NCBI GenBank assembly: GCA_965234325.1
Contig: OZ248416.1
Location: 294,394-358,393 of the forward strand
Direction: 5' to 3'
Origin: Limnohabitans kasalickyi
Lineage (GTDB): Bacteria > Pseudomonadota > Gammaproteobacteria > Burkholderiales > Burkholderiaceae_C
Length of the DNA stretch: 64,000 nt
Shown here: positions 25,281 through 33,976 of the stretch, piece by piece
Layout of the letters: every line of letters begins with the position of its first letter
Numbering within the stretch: position 1 is the first letter of the stretch
Made by a program: the position numbers and the translations under genes
Notes under the pieces: model-generated
The model's database searches: none
Told to the model about the DNA's origin: nothing
Seen by the model: only the letters and a program-made list of their open reading frames with translations

Positions 25281-26365
25281 AGCCAGCCCAAACCTTCGCC
25301 GAGGCGGTGGTGGCTTGGCAGTTACAACACGGCCGCCACGACTTGCCTTGGCAAAACACCCAAGACCCTTACGCCGTGTGGCTGTCTGAAATCATGCTGC
25401 AGCAAACGCAAGTGGTGACAGTACGTGACTACTTTGCGCGTTTTATGGCCCGCTTTCCCAAGGTAGCCGATTTGGCTGCCGCGCATCAAGACGAGGTGTT
25501 GGGTTTGTGGAGCGGCTTGGGCTACTACAGCCGCGCACGCAATATGCACCGCGCCGCCCAAGATGTGGTGGCCTTGCATGGCGGCGTTTTTCCACGAAGC
25601 TCAGAAGCGCTGCAAACGCTGCCAGGCATCGGTCGATCCACCGCCGCAGCTGTGGCCTCGCTGTGTTTCAGCGAGCCCATTGCGATTTTGGATGGCAACG
25701 TCAAGCGCGTGCTGACGCGATTTTTAGGGTTCAAAGATGACTTGGCGTCCTCGCGCCACGAAAAAGCCTTGTGGCAAATCGCTCAATCCATGTTGCCTCA
25801 AACGGATGTGGCTCACGCCATGCCGCGTTACACCCAAGGCGTGATGGATTTAGGCGCGACGGTTTGCACGCCTAAAAAACCGCAATGTGACCGCTGCCCC
25901 GTTCAGGCGCAGTGCGTGGCTGCTCAGGAAGGCAAGCCCGAGTTTTACCCCGTCAAAACTCGCAAACTCAAGCGCAGTTCAGAGCAACTCTGGCTGTTGT
26001 ATGCGCAGACCTCGCAGGGCGATGTTTGGCTGGTGCAGCGGCCGCAAACGGGGGTGTGGGCGGGCTTGTATTGCCTGCCCGTGTTTGACAGCTTTGAGGC
26101 GTTGCAAGCGGCGGTGCCCATTTCACAACGCTCGCAGCTGGTCGATGGCCCTGTGTTCAAGCATGTGCTGACGCACAAAGATTTGCATTTGCATGCCGTT
26201 CGCTTGGTGCTAGCCGAAGCGCTGCCGCTGCAGGCAAGTACAAGCCATGCGGGCGTGGCAGCGAATGAGCCACTTGCGCCAGTGGACAACGCTGCTTGGT
26301 TTACCGCTAACGATTGGCCCGCATTGGGCCTGCCCGCACCCGTGCGCAAACTGCTTACGGGTTGA
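25265..26365 (+). CDS. mutY: A/G-specific adenine glycosylase
   Basis: Removes adenine mispaired with 8-oxoguanine. The 366 aa protein has LPWQNTQDPYAVWLSEIMLQQTQV, the helix-hairpin-helix LQTLPGIGRSTAAAVAS with the catalytic Asp in AILDGNVKRVL, the [4Fe-4S] motif CTPKKPQCDRCPVQAQC and a C-terminal NUDIX-like domain. ATG 25265 lies inside the end of mutM. Its stop overlaps the convergent rapZ stop by 11 bases. Confidence 0.96.
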   Translation: MPKALKPAQTFAEAVVAWQLQHGRHDLPWQNTQDPYAVWLSEIMLQQTQVVTVRDYFARFMARFPKVADLAAAHQDEVLGLWSGLGYYSRARNMHRAAQDVVALHGGVFPRSSEALQTLPGIGRSTAAAVASLCFSEPIAILDGNVKRVLTRFLGFKDDLASSRHEKALWQIAQSMLPQTDVAHAMPRYTQGVMDLGATVCTPKKPQCDRCPVQAQCVAAQEGKPEFYPVKTRKLKRSSEQLWLLYAQTSQGDVWLVQRPQTGVWAGLYCLPVFDSFEALQAAVPISQRSQLVDGPVFKHVLTHKDLHLHAVRLVLAEALPLQASTSHAGVAANEPLAPVDNAAWFTANDWPALGLPAPVRKLLTG

Positions 26366-27230
26366 TGTCCAACTCACGGTGGCGCTTGAGCGTGATCCAG
26401 CTTTTGGCGAAGCGTTGGCTTAGCAATTCCACCAAATAGACCGAGCGGTGTTGCCCGCCCGTGCAACCAATCGCCACGGTCACGTAGCTGCGGTGGTCGT
26501 GGTTCAAGTCGGGCAGCCACGTGTCCAGAAAATGGCTAATTTGTTCGGCCATTTTTTCTACGGAGGCTTGTGTCGCCAGCCACTCAGCCACCGGCGCATC
26601 TCGACCGGTCAGTGGCCTCAGCGCTGCTTCGTAGTGCGGGTTGGGCAGCATGCGCACATCAAACACATAGTCGGCATGCACGGGAATACCGCGCTTGAAT
26701 GCAAACGACTCAAACATCAACGTGAGCTGCGTGGCGGGCGCTGAAATCAGCGATTTGATGTAGCTTTGAAGTTTGGTGCTGCGCAGCAAGCTGGTGTCGA
26801 TGATGTGCGACTCTTCGCGCAACTCTGCCAGCAACTCCCGCTCTAGCTCAATTGCCTCCACCAAATCGCGTTGCTGATCACGCACCGGCTCGTCGTCTTT
26901 GCGCGACAAGGGGTGGCGACGGCGTGTTTCCGAAAAACGGTGCACCAAAATTTCTGTCGTGGCATCTAAGAACAGCAAGCGCACATTGACGTCCAAAGCA
27001 CGCAGATGCGCCAGTTGTGCGGGCACCAGCGGCAGCGATTGGGCGCTGCGCACATCCATCGCAATGGCAATTTTGCTGGCGCTGTGTTGCTGCTCAAGTT
27101 GCACAAAAGGCAACAACAATTCAGGGGGCAGGTTGTCGACGCAGTAATAGCCGGCGTCTTCCAAAGCGTGCAGGGCGACCGATTTGCCGGAGCCCGACAT
27201 ACCGGTGATCAGGACCAATTCTTGTTTCAT
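26355..27230 (-). CDS. rapZ: RNase adapter protein RapZ
   Basis: Nucleotide-binding protein; in E. coli it guides RNase E to the sRNA GlmZ and so controls glucosamine-6-phosphate synthase. The 291 aa protein has a Walker A motif (TGMSGSGKSVALHALED), VRLLFLDATTEILVHRFSETRRRHPL and the C-terminal FKRGIPVHADYVFDVR and AIGCTGGQHRSVYLVE. Whether its E. coli target system exists here cannot be seen. Start overlaps the recN stop. Confidence 0.95.
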   Translation of the reverse strand: MKQELVLITGMSGSGKSVALHALEDAGYYCVDNLPPELLLPFVQLEQQHSASKIAIAMDVRSAQSLPLVPAQLAHLRALDVNVRLLFLDATTEILVHRFSETRRRHPLSRKDDEPVRDQQRDLVEAIELERELLAELREESHIIDTSLLRSTKLQSYIKSLISAPATQLTLMFESFAFKRGIPVHADYVFDVRMLPNPHYEAALRPLTGRDAPVAEWLATQASVEKMAEQISHFLDTWLPDLNHDHRSYVTVAIGCTGGQHRSVYLVELLSQRFAKSWITLKRHRELDINP

Positions 27231-28903
27231 GCGTTGCTTTTCAAAGGCGCAGTGTGGTTGAGCATTTCGCGGGCATGGGCCAAGGTGGTGTCAGACACTT
27301 TCTCGCCGCCCAACATGCGGGCAATTTCGCCCACGCGATCCGCGTGATTCAGCGCCGTGACTTGGCTGGCCGTGCCTTGTGCATCGCTGTGCTTGGACAC
27401 CACCCAGTGGTGATCGGCGCAGGCTGCGACTTGGGGCAAATGGGTGACGGCCATGACTTGGCGATCACGCCCCAGTTGCTGCATCAAGCGGCCCACGGTT
27501 TCGGCCACGGCGCCGCCCACGCCGGAATCGACTTCGTCAAAGATCAAGGTTTGGGCGGTGCCCAGCTGACTGGTGGTGACAGCGATGGCCAAGGCAATGC
27601 GCGAGAGTTCACCCCCCGACGCCACTTTGCCGACGGGGCGCGGTGTGCTGCCGGGGTGGCCTGCCACCAAGAAGTTGACGCTCTCCAAGCCACTGGCCGT
27701 GGCTTGCTCGGTGGGCTCAAGTTGCACCTCAAAGCGGCCCCCCTGCATGCCCAAGCCTTGCATGGCTTGGCTGATGGCCGTCGCCAGTTTGGGGGCAGCT
27801 TGGGTGCGGGCTTTAGAAATCAGGCGGGCTTGTGTTTGGTAAGCCGCAGCTGCTTTGGCTTCGGCACTTTCGAGGGCGGCCAAGTCGGTTGCCGCGTCGA
27901 GGTGGGAGAGGCGCGCTTTCCATTCTTGGTACAGCGCGGGCAATTCTTGGGGTGTGCGCTTGAAGCGGCGGGCCAGCGACATCCACAGCGACATGCGATC
28001 GTCCAAGGCTTGCAAGCGTTCAGGGTCGAGTTCGGTGTGGCTGAGGTAGGCGTGCAGCGAGTGCGCCACGTCACCGGCTTGCGCCAAGCTAGAGGCCAGC
28101 ACGTCCACCCAGTTGGCAAATTCGGGCGCGACGTCGGCTTGGTCTTGCAAGGCGTCTTGGGCTTTACTGAGCAAACGCAAGGCGCCTTGGTCGTCGTCTT
28201 CGAGGGCCGCAATGGCGCTTTGTGCGGCATCCATCAGGGCTTGTGCATGCGACAGGCGGGTGTGTTGGCTGTTGAGCTCTGCCCATTCGTCCGTGGCTGG
28301 CGCGAGTTTGTCGACCTCGGCCATTTGCCATACCAAACGCTCACGCTCATCTTGCAGCGTGGCTTGGGCGGTGCGGGCTTCTTGCAGGGTTTGGATGGCA
28401 CGTCGCCAGGTGCTCCAGGCCGTGCTCAAGGCTTGCAGGTTCACGCTCGCGTAGGCGTCAAGCAAGCCGCGCACAGCGTCGGGGCGGGTCAAGCTTTGCC
28501 AAGCGTGTTGGCCGTGAATGTCGAGCACACGGTCACTTAACGATCTCAGTTGGGTGGCGGTGGCGGGGCTGCCATTGATCCACGCGCGGCTTTTGCCTTG
28601 TGTGTCGATGGTGCGTTTGAGCAGCAAGCTGCCTTGCTCTGGCGCACCGGCAAAGCCTTCATCTTCCAGCCACGCGTGCAGGTCGGGGGTGGCGTCAAAT
28701 TCCGCGCAAATTTCAGCCCGCGTGGCCCCTTCGCGCACCACACCGGCATCGGCGCGTGCGCCCATCACCAACTGCAGCGCGTCAATCAAGATCGATTTGC
28801 CAGCACCGGTTTCGCCTGTGAGTGCGGTAAAGCCCTGAGACAAGTTCAGATCGAGCTCACGCACGATCACAAAATCACGCAAGACGATGTGTTGCAAACT
28901 CAT
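27227..28903 (-). CDS. recN: DNA repair protein RecN
   Basis: SMC-like ATPase of double-strand break repair. The 558 aa protein has an N-terminal Walker A (ALTGETGAGKSILIDALQLV), a central coiled coil (about residues 155-370), the ABC signature region KVASGGELSRIALAIAV and Walker B LIFDEVDSGVGGAVA. Coding overlaps with nadK and rapZ by four bases each mark an operon nadK-recN-rapZ. Confidence 0.96.
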   Translation of the reverse strand: MSLQHIVLRDFVIVRELDLNLSQGFTALTGETGAGKSILIDALQLVMGARADAGVVREGATRAEICAEFDATPDLHAWLEDEGFAGAPEQGSLLLKRTIDTQGKSRAWINGSPATATQLRSLSDRVLDIHGQHAWQSLTRPDAVRGLLDAYASVNLQALSTAWSTWRRAIQTLQEARTAQATLQDERERLVWQMAEVDKLAPATDEWAELNSQHTRLSHAQALMDAAQSAIAALEDDDQGALRLLSKAQDALQDQADVAPEFANWVDVLASSLAQAGDVAHSLHAYLSHTELDPERLQALDDRMSLWMSLARRFKRTPQELPALYQEWKARLSHLDAATDLAALESAEAKAAAAYQTQARLISKARTQAAPKLATAISQAMQGLGMQGGRFEVQLEPTEQATASGLESVNFLVAGHPGSTPRPVGKVASGGELSRIALAIAVTTSQLGTAQTLIFDEVDSGVGGAVAETVGRLMQQLGRDRQVMAVTHLPQVAACADHHWVVSKHSDAQGTASQVTALNHADRVGEIARMLGGEKVSDTTLAHAREMLNHTAPLKSNA

Positions 28904-29796
28904 GCCACGCCCTCGTTCCAGTGGAGTTTTTTACGCAAGGTGTCAAAGTAATTCCAGCCACGTGGGTGCAAAAACCGCGCATGGTGCTTGGATCGCGTCA
29001 CCGTGATGCGGTCGCCCAGCAGCAACGAGGCCAGCGACTGCATGTCAAAGTTGGCGCTGGCGTCACGGCCTGCCACCAAATGGATCACCACCTCGCCTGT
29101 GTCGGGCAGCACGATGGGGCGGTTCGACAAGGTATGCGGCGCGATCGGCACCATCACCCACGCGGGCAAGGAAGGATGCAACAAGGGCCCGCCTGCGGAC
29201 AAAGCGTAGGCGGTAGAGCCCGTGGGCGTGGCGATGATCAAGCCGTCTGCGCGCTGATTGGCCACGAAATGCCCATCGACTTCGACGCGCATCTCCACCA
29301 TGCCCGAGGTGGCACCCCGGTTGACCACCACATCGTTCATGGCCAGTGCGTCAAACACGCAGTGGCCGTCGCGCCACACTTTGGCGTGCATCATGGCGCG
29401 CTTGTCTTCCTCGTAGTCGCCGTGGATCATGGCTTTGAGGGTGGTTTGAAAATCTTCCAGCGGAATGTCGGTGATGAAACCCAAGCGACCTTGGTTGATG
29501 CCAATCAAGGGAACGTTGTATTGCGCCAGTTGTCGGCCGTAGCCCAGCATGGTGCCGTCGCCGCCGACCACCAAAGCCAGATCACAACTTTTGCCAATGC
29601 CCTTGACGTCCATCACGGGATAGCCGGCCAAGCCGGTGTTGGCGGCGGTGTCGTGCTCCAAAATGACTTCACAGCCTTGTGTGTGTAAAAACTGCGCCAC
29701 CGTCTCCAGAATCAAGCGCGATGACGGCTTGGTACCGCCCGCGGTCGGGAGTTGGTATTTACCCAGTAAGGCAATGTGACGAAACTTTGATTTCAT
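28900..29796 (-). CDS. nadK: NAD kinase
   Basis: Makes NADP from NAD and ATP. The 298 aa protein has the signature VVGGDGTMLGYGR, NQGRLGFITDI, the NDVVVNRG segment and TPTGSTAYALSAGGPLLHP. Start at ATG 29796 (MKSKFRHIALLGKY). Divergent from hrcA with 32 bases between starts, an arrangement common in betaproteobacteria. Confidence 0.96.
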   Translation of the reverse strand: MKSKFRHIALLGKYQLPTAGGTKPSSRLILETVAQFLHTQGCEVILEHDTAANTGLAGYPVMDVKGIGKSCDLALVVGGDGTMLGYGRQLAQYNVPLIGINQGRLGFITDIPLEDFQTTLKAMIHGDYEEDKRAMMHAKVWRDGHCVFDALAMNDVVVNRGATSGMVEMRVEVDGHFVANQRADGLIIATPTGSTAYALSAGGPLLHPSLPAWVMVPIAPHTLSNRPIVLPDTGEVVIHLVAGRDASANFDMQSLASLLLGDRITVTRSKHHARFLHPRGWNYFDTLRKKLHWNEGVA

Positions 29797-29828
29797 AGGC
29801 AAATTACATCACTAAAATTTGACAACAC

Positions 29829-30836
29829 ATGACCCATTTAGACGAACGCGCCAAGTTGTTGCTCAAAGCGCTGGTCGAGCGCTACATCGCCGACGGACAG
29901 CCCGTCGGCTCGCGCACGCTTTCTCGCGCCACAGGGATTGAGTTGTCGCCGGCCACCGTGCGCAATGTGATGTCTGATTTGGAGGCGCTAGGCCTGATCG
30001 TCAGCCCGCACACGTCGGCGGGGCGTATCCCGACGGCGCGTGGTTACCGCTTGTTTGTTGACACCATGCTCACCGCCGACCGCGGGCACTTGCATGCGCC
30101 TAGCTTGGCACCCGACCAGCCGCAAAAGGTGATCGCCAATGCGGCGCACTTGTTGTCCGATCTATCGCAATTTGTGGGCGTGGTGATTGCCCCGCGCCGC
30201 AGTTCGGTGTTCCGTCATATCGAGTTTTTGCGGCTTTCTGATCGGCGCTTGTTGGTGATCATCGTGTCGCCCGAAGGCGACGTGCAAAACCGCGTGATCT
30301 TCACCGAGGCGGACTACACGGCGTCCCAGCTCATCGAAGCGTCCAACTACTTGAACCATCATTTCGCAGGCATGGCGATTGAGCAGGTGCGCGAGAAATT
30401 GTTGGCCGAGGTCGAGTCTTTGCGCAGCGAAATTGCGACCTTGATGCAAGCGGCTGTGCAGGTCAGCACCGAGGCTTTGGCGCAAGAGCAAGACGACGTG
30501 GTGATCAGCGGTGAACGCAACTTGCTGTCGGTCAGTGACTTTTCTAGCGACATGGGCAATCTGCGCCGTGCCTTTGATTTGTTTGAGCAAAAAGCGCAGC
30601 TGGTGCGCTTGTTGGACATTTCAGCGCAAGCAGAGGGCGTTCGCATTTATATCGGTGGGGAAAGCAAAATCGTGCCGATGGAAGAGTTGTCGGTGGTCAG
30701 CGCCCCCTACGAGGTGGATGGTCAAGTGGTGGGCACTTTGGGCGTGATTGGCCCCACCCGTATGGCTTATGACCGCATGATTCACATCGTGGACATCACG
30801 TCCAAGCTGGTCAGCAACGCGTTGAGTCACAAATAA
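29829..30836 (+). CDS. hrcA: Heat-inducible transcription repressor HrcA
   Basis: Represses heat-shock genes by binding CIRCE, with GroEL as folding sensor. The 335 aa protein has an N-terminal winged helix (LLLKALVERYIADGQPVGSRTLSRATGIELSPATVRNVMSDLEALGLI ... TSAGRIPTARGYRLFVD) and the long inserted dimerisation part with YIGGESKIVPMEELSVV at the end. No CIRCE is visible before hrcA itself, but one lies before rpoH at 11.4 kb. Confidence 0.96.
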   Translation: MTHLDERAKLLLKALVERYIADGQPVGSRTLSRATGIELSPATVRNVMSDLEALGLIVSPHTSAGRIPTARGYRLFVDTMLTADRGHLHAPSLAPDQPQKVIANAAHLLSDLSQFVGVVIAPRRSSVFRHIEFLRLSDRRLLVIIVSPEGDVQNRVIFTEADYTASQLIEASNYLNHHFAGMAIEQVREKLLAEVESLRSEIATLMQAAVQVSTEALAQEQDDVVISGERNLLSVSDFSSDMGNLRRAFDLFEQKAQLVRLLDISAQAEGVRIYIGGESKIVPMEELSVVSAPYEVDGQVVGTLGVIGPTRMAYDRMIHIVDITSKLVSNALSHK

Positions 30837-30999
30837 TAGTTTTTAGTTAACGCTCGCTTCATGCCTAAGTTGATCGTGCGTTTCTCGGGTGTCGCTCGTT
30901 TGACCTGCTTGGGCAGGTGATGTGGCAAACCCTCTTTTCACCGCCTGTTTTTTGCCTAACCATAGGCGGGTGTGATTTTTTAAACCTAAAGGAAATCTG

Positions 31000-31863
31000 A
31001 TGAAATTAGTTGCTTGGCTCAAACTGAACTGCGCCGTGGCGCTCACGGCCGTGGCCCTGTGTGGCGGACACCTCCAGGCCCAGGCCCAAACGGCGCCTGT
31101 CGCCCCCGCCGCCAATGGCAAAACTGAAATGCTGTGGTTGGGTCAAGCCGGTTACCGCATCAAAACGCCCGGTGGCAAGATCATCGTGATCGACCCTTGG
31201 CTCACTGGTGGCCCCAAAGCCCCCGCACCTTACAAAACAGATTTCGCTGCCCTCGGCAAGATCGACTTGCTGCTGGTGACGCACGCCCACGTTGACCACT
31301 TGGGCGACGCCCCAGCCTTGGCCAAGCTCAACAACACCGTGTTGTACGGCCCCGCTGACATGGTCACACCCTTAATCACCTTGGGCGTGTTGCCCGCTAA
31401 CTTGGGCCACCGCTTCAACAAAACAGGCCATGTGAAGCCATTGCCCGGCATCAAGGTCACAGCGGTTGCGGCAGAGCATTCATCGCTGATCGTTTGGAAC
31501 AACCCAGCCACTGGTAAAAACGAGTCGCACCCCGCCGGTGAAGCCGTGGGTTACATCATTGAGCTAGAAAACGGTTTCAAGATTTGGCACATGGGCGATA
31601 CCGGTTTGTTTGGCGACATGAAGTTCATCAGCGAACGCTACAAGCCTGATTTGGTCTTGATGCCCATTGGCGGCAACTTCACCATGGACCCAGAAGATGC
31701 AGCCTACGCCGCTCGCAACTGGATTCAGCCCAAGATGGTCATGCCCATGCACTACAACTCCAACCCTTTGACCAAAGGCACCTTGGCTGAGTTCCAAGAC
31801 GCCATGAAAGGCAGCCCCATCAAGGTGGTGCCCATGACTGAAGGTCAAACCATCGAGTTCTGA
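31000..31863 (+). CDS. Secreted metallo-beta-lactamase-fold metal-dependent hydrolase
   Basis: A 287 aa exported protein: signal peptide ending near AQAQ, then the metallo-hydrolase fold of the UlaG-like group with MLWLGQAGYRIKTP, IDPWLTGG, the metal motif THAHVDHLGD, and later metal ligands in AAEHSSLI, HMGDTGLF and PMHYNS. UlaG-like enzymes act on lactone or phosphodiester substrates; the substrate here is unknown and export is unusual for the group. CTAAAGGAAAT precedes the start. It stands alone. Confidence 0.82.
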   Translation: MKLVAWLKLNCAVALTAVALCGGHLQAQAQTAPVAPAANGKTEMLWLGQAGYRIKTPGGKIIVIDPWLTGGPKAPAPYKTDFAALGKIDLLLVTHAHVDHLGDAPALAKLNNTVLYGPADMVTPLITLGVLPANLGHRFNKTGHVKPLPGIKVTAVAAEHSSLIVWNNPATGKNESHPAGEAVGYIIELENGFKIWHMGDTGLFGDMKFISERYKPDLVLMPIGGNFTMDPEDAAYAARNWIQPKMVMPMHYNSNPLTKGTLAEFQDAMKGSPIKVVPMTEGQTIEF

Positions 31864-31871
31864 GCCGTGGT

Positions 31872-32807
31872 TTAAGACTTACGCACCCCGAACAAAATGC
31901 CGCAGGTCACCAGCGTGAGGCCTGCGAGCAAGTTCAGGTGCATGGGCTCACCCAGCACCGCCACCGCGCCCAAGGCTGAGAGGCCGGGCACGAGGGCGGT
32001 GATCATGGTGGAGCGCACGGGGCCGTAATAGCGAATCATCACATTGAAGGTTATGCCTGAAATCACCACCGAGCCCACCCCTTGGTAAATCGCTTGGAAC
32101 AACATCTCAGACACTGGCGCTGTGCCCAAGTGGCTGGCGATCAAGCCGCTTGAAACTGCCAACGCATAAATCGGCACAAAGGTGACGCACGAAAACGCCG
32201 TGATGGCGATGGTCGCGCGCACGGGGTCTAACGCGTAACGGCGCACCGTCACGCTGTAAAACGACCAGCAAAACCCAGCAGTCATGAACAGCAAGTCGCC
32301 CTTCCACACCTCGCCACCCTCAAACGCTTGGAGCAAACTGGCACCCCCCACCAGCAGGTCGCCCAAGACAATGCAGGTCAAGCCAATGGCGCGCGTGCGA
32401 GAAATGCGCTCATGCAGCAACACAATGGCCAACAGCGACGTCCACAAAGGCAAGCTACCGGGCATGAGCACGGAGGCGTGCGCGGCTGGCGCGAAAAAAA
32501 ATCCTGAGTAAGCCAACATGCCGTAGAGCATGCTGCCAAAGAGGCCCGCTATCGCCGTAACGCGCAGGGGCAGGGGGGACAGTCCACCCAGTGACCCCAC
32601 TTTTTCGCCCGCTGCCCGCTGCTTGCGCAGCAACCACCACCCCCAAGGCAGCAGCACGCTGCCAGCGCCCAAGGTGCGCAAAAACGCGATGTCCAGCGGT
32701 AACAAGTTGTGAGAAGCGGAGGCGCGGGCGATGACGATGAAGGATGTCCAAATCAGCACCGTCACCACGGCGCAGAGGAGGCCGGCTGATCGTGGGGAAA
32801 GTTTCAT
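31872..32807 (-). CDS. EamA/DMT family transporter
   Basis: A 311 aa membrane protein with ten predicted helices in two EamA halves (first half LIWTSFIVIARASA ... LLPWGWWLL; second half MTAGFCWSFYSVTVRRYAL ... LTLVTCGILFG). Drug/metabolite superfamily exporters of this type move amino acids or other small metabolites; the substrate is not visible. Convergent with the preceding hydrolase gene. Confidence 0.88.
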   Translation of the reverse strand: MKLSPRSAGLLCAVVTVLIWTSFIVIARASASHNLLPLDIAFLRTLGAGSVLLPWGWWLLRKQRAAGEKVGSLGGLSPLPLRVTAIAGLFGSMLYGMLAYSGFFFAPAAHASVLMPGSLPLWTSLLAIVLLHERISRTRAIGLTCIVLGDLLVGGASLLQAFEGGEVWKGDLLFMTAGFCWSFYSVTVRRYALDPVRATIAITAFSCVTFVPIYALAVSSGLIASHLGTAPVSEMLFQAIYQGVGSVVISGITFNVMIRYYGPVRSTMITALVPGLSALGAVAVLGEPMHLNLLAGLTLVTCGILFGVRKS

Positions 32808-32899
32808 GCGCGCGATGATACGACCGAGGTCGTTGCCGAGACAGTCGCGTAAAGTTCGTCATGCGCACTGTGGACGCAACACACTTTCAAGGAGTCGAT

Positions 32900-33199
32900 A
32901 TGGTTAAAGCTTATTTGATCGGGCAAATTTCTGTCACCAACCCCGAGGGTTACGGGTTGTATGCCTCAAAAGTCCCGCAAACTATTGCAGACGCCGGTGG
33001 GCGTTATGTGGTCCGAGGAGGGCATGCCACTCAGGTTGAAGGCCAGAGTTTGGGCGACAGAAATGTTGTGATTGAGTTTCCCAGTCGCGATGCGGCGCAA
33101 GCTTGGTATGACGGCCCTGCCTATCAGGCCATCTTGCCGCACCGTCTTCAAAATTCAACAGGTGCCTTGGTCTTGGTTGATGGGTATGCGTCGAATTGA
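32900..33199 (+). CDS. DUF1330 domain protein
   Basis: A 99 aa protein of the dimeric alpha-beta barrel type: KAYLIGQISVTNPEGYGLYASKVPQTI, GGRYVVRGGHATQVEG, VIEFPSRDAAQAWYDGPAYQAI. DUF1330 proteins are small cytoplasmic dimers of unknown function. ATG 32900 follows CAAGGAG. Confidence 0.85.
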   Translation: MVKAYLIGQISVTNPEGYGLYASKVPQTIADAGGRYVVRGGHATQVEGQSLGDRNVVIEFPSRDAAQAWYDGPAYQAILPHRLQNSTGALVLVDGYASN

Positions 33200-33214
33200 C
33201 GCACACCTCAATCC

Positions 33215-33493
33215 TCAGCTGAGCAAGACGTAGCCTTTTTTGATCAAGCAGTGACGCACATCGATGATGGCGTTGTTGTTGGTGTACTTGTCGCCGTATT
33301 GCTGCAAGATTTGCTGCTGACAGACTGCCACATCGGCGTGATAGGCTTTCAGCGCTTCACCTGTCAGATTGACATGAGGCACATAGTTGCCGTGATTGAT
33401 CGGCATGTTGGATGACCCTTGGCTAGCGCACCCTGAAAGCGTGATGACCAAACATGCGCTGAGCAAGTAGCTAGTTGTTGTAGAGATTTTCAT
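33215..33493 (-). CDS. Small lipoprotein of unknown function
   Basis: A 92 aa protein with a clear lipoprotein signal (LSACLVITLSGC) and a short soluble part containing two cysteines (VCQQQILQQYG, DVRHCLIKKGYVLL) that could form a disulfide. The closing RHCLIKKGY pattern is seen in small periplasmic lipoproteins of proteobacteria. An A+T-rich inverted repeat lies directly upstream (33499-33525). Confidence 0.75.
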   Translation of the reverse strand: MKISTTTSYLLSACLVITLSGCASQGSSNMPINHGNYVPHVNLTGEALKAYHADVAVCQQQILQQYGDKYTNNNAIIDVRHCLIKKGYVLLS

Positions 33494-33498
33494 AAATC

Positions 33499-33525
33499 AT
33501 AATTTTGTCTAATTAACAAAATTAT
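33499..33525. promoter_or_regulatory. A+T-rich inverted repeat upstream of the small lipoprotein gene
   Basis: ATAATTTTGT, seven bases, ACAAAATTAT: perfect 10-base arms, five bases before the start codon at 33493. It contains a TATAAT reading toward the lipoprotein gene. Likely an operator for an unidentified repressor; the cognate protein is not known. Confidence 0.5.
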
Positions 33526-33609
33526 AAGACTGACAATGAAGCTGCATCTGGCGCCGATTGAACTCAAGGCTTGAATGACAGGGCTGACACTACAATCGAT
33601 AGCGTATTT

Positions 33610-33686
33610 GGGGCGTTAGCTCAGTTGGTTAGAGCAGAGGACTCATAATCCTTTGGTCCACAGTTCAAGTCTGTGACGCCCTACCA
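33610..33686 (+). tRNA. tRNA with CAU anticodon (Ile2 or elongator Met)
   Basis: A 77-base cloverleaf with acceptor GGGGCGT / ACGCCCT, D arm GCTCAGTTGGTTAGAGC, anticodon arm AGGACTCATAATCCT, variable TTGGTC, T arm CACAGTTCAAGTCTGTG and encoded CCA. CAU with the variable and T-arm sequence TTGGTC..GTTCAAGTC resembles tRNA-Ile2 (lysidine-modified) more than elongator Met, but identity cannot be settled by eye. A -10 box TACAAT lies at 33591-33596. Confidence 0.85.
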
Positions 33687-33691
33687 ACGAC

Positions 33692-33726
33692 AAAGAGGAC
33701 TGTGTCAACACAGTCCTCTTTTTTTT
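33692..33726 (+). terminator. Rho-independent terminator after the CAU tRNA
   Basis: AAGAGGACTGTG / CACAGTCCTCTT hairpin followed by a run of T. Confidence 0.9.
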
Positions 33727-33751
33727 CGCGTCGGTGGGCCCGAATGCCGAC

Positions 33752-33946
33752 TTAGGGTTTGGTTTTTGCCGACAAGGCATCCAGCTCCTGGTGCAATTTT
33801 AAAATTTGTACTTGTGTAAGCATCGTTGAGGTGGAGGTTCGGTACAAATTCGTCAGCCCAATGACCAACGCGAGCAAAGCGATGATGAAGGTGACGGATG
33901 TCCATAAGGGCAGATTTTCGGGTTCGATGATGTGACGCTTGTCCAT
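33752..33946 (-). CDS. Small membrane protein at the end of the Tad operon
   Basis: A 64 aa protein with one membrane helix (SVTFIIALLALVIGLTNLY, about residues 17-35) and a short helical tail. AAGGAAACACC precedes ATG 33946. It is the last gene on the Tad strand, 30 bases after tadC, so it may belong to the pilus operon. Not recognised as a known Tad component. Confidence 0.6.
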   Translation of the reverse strand: MDKRHIIEPENLPLWTSVTFIIALLALVIGLTNLYRTSTSTMLTQVQILKLHQELDALSAKTKP

Positions 33947-33976
33947 GGTGTTTCCTTGAGGTGCAGGGTTGAAAAA

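Noticed and set aside
27254..28540. A 428-codon open frame antisense to recN
   Set aside because: A codon-bias shadow of recN: low-complexity Gly/Gln/His-rich product, no start signals.
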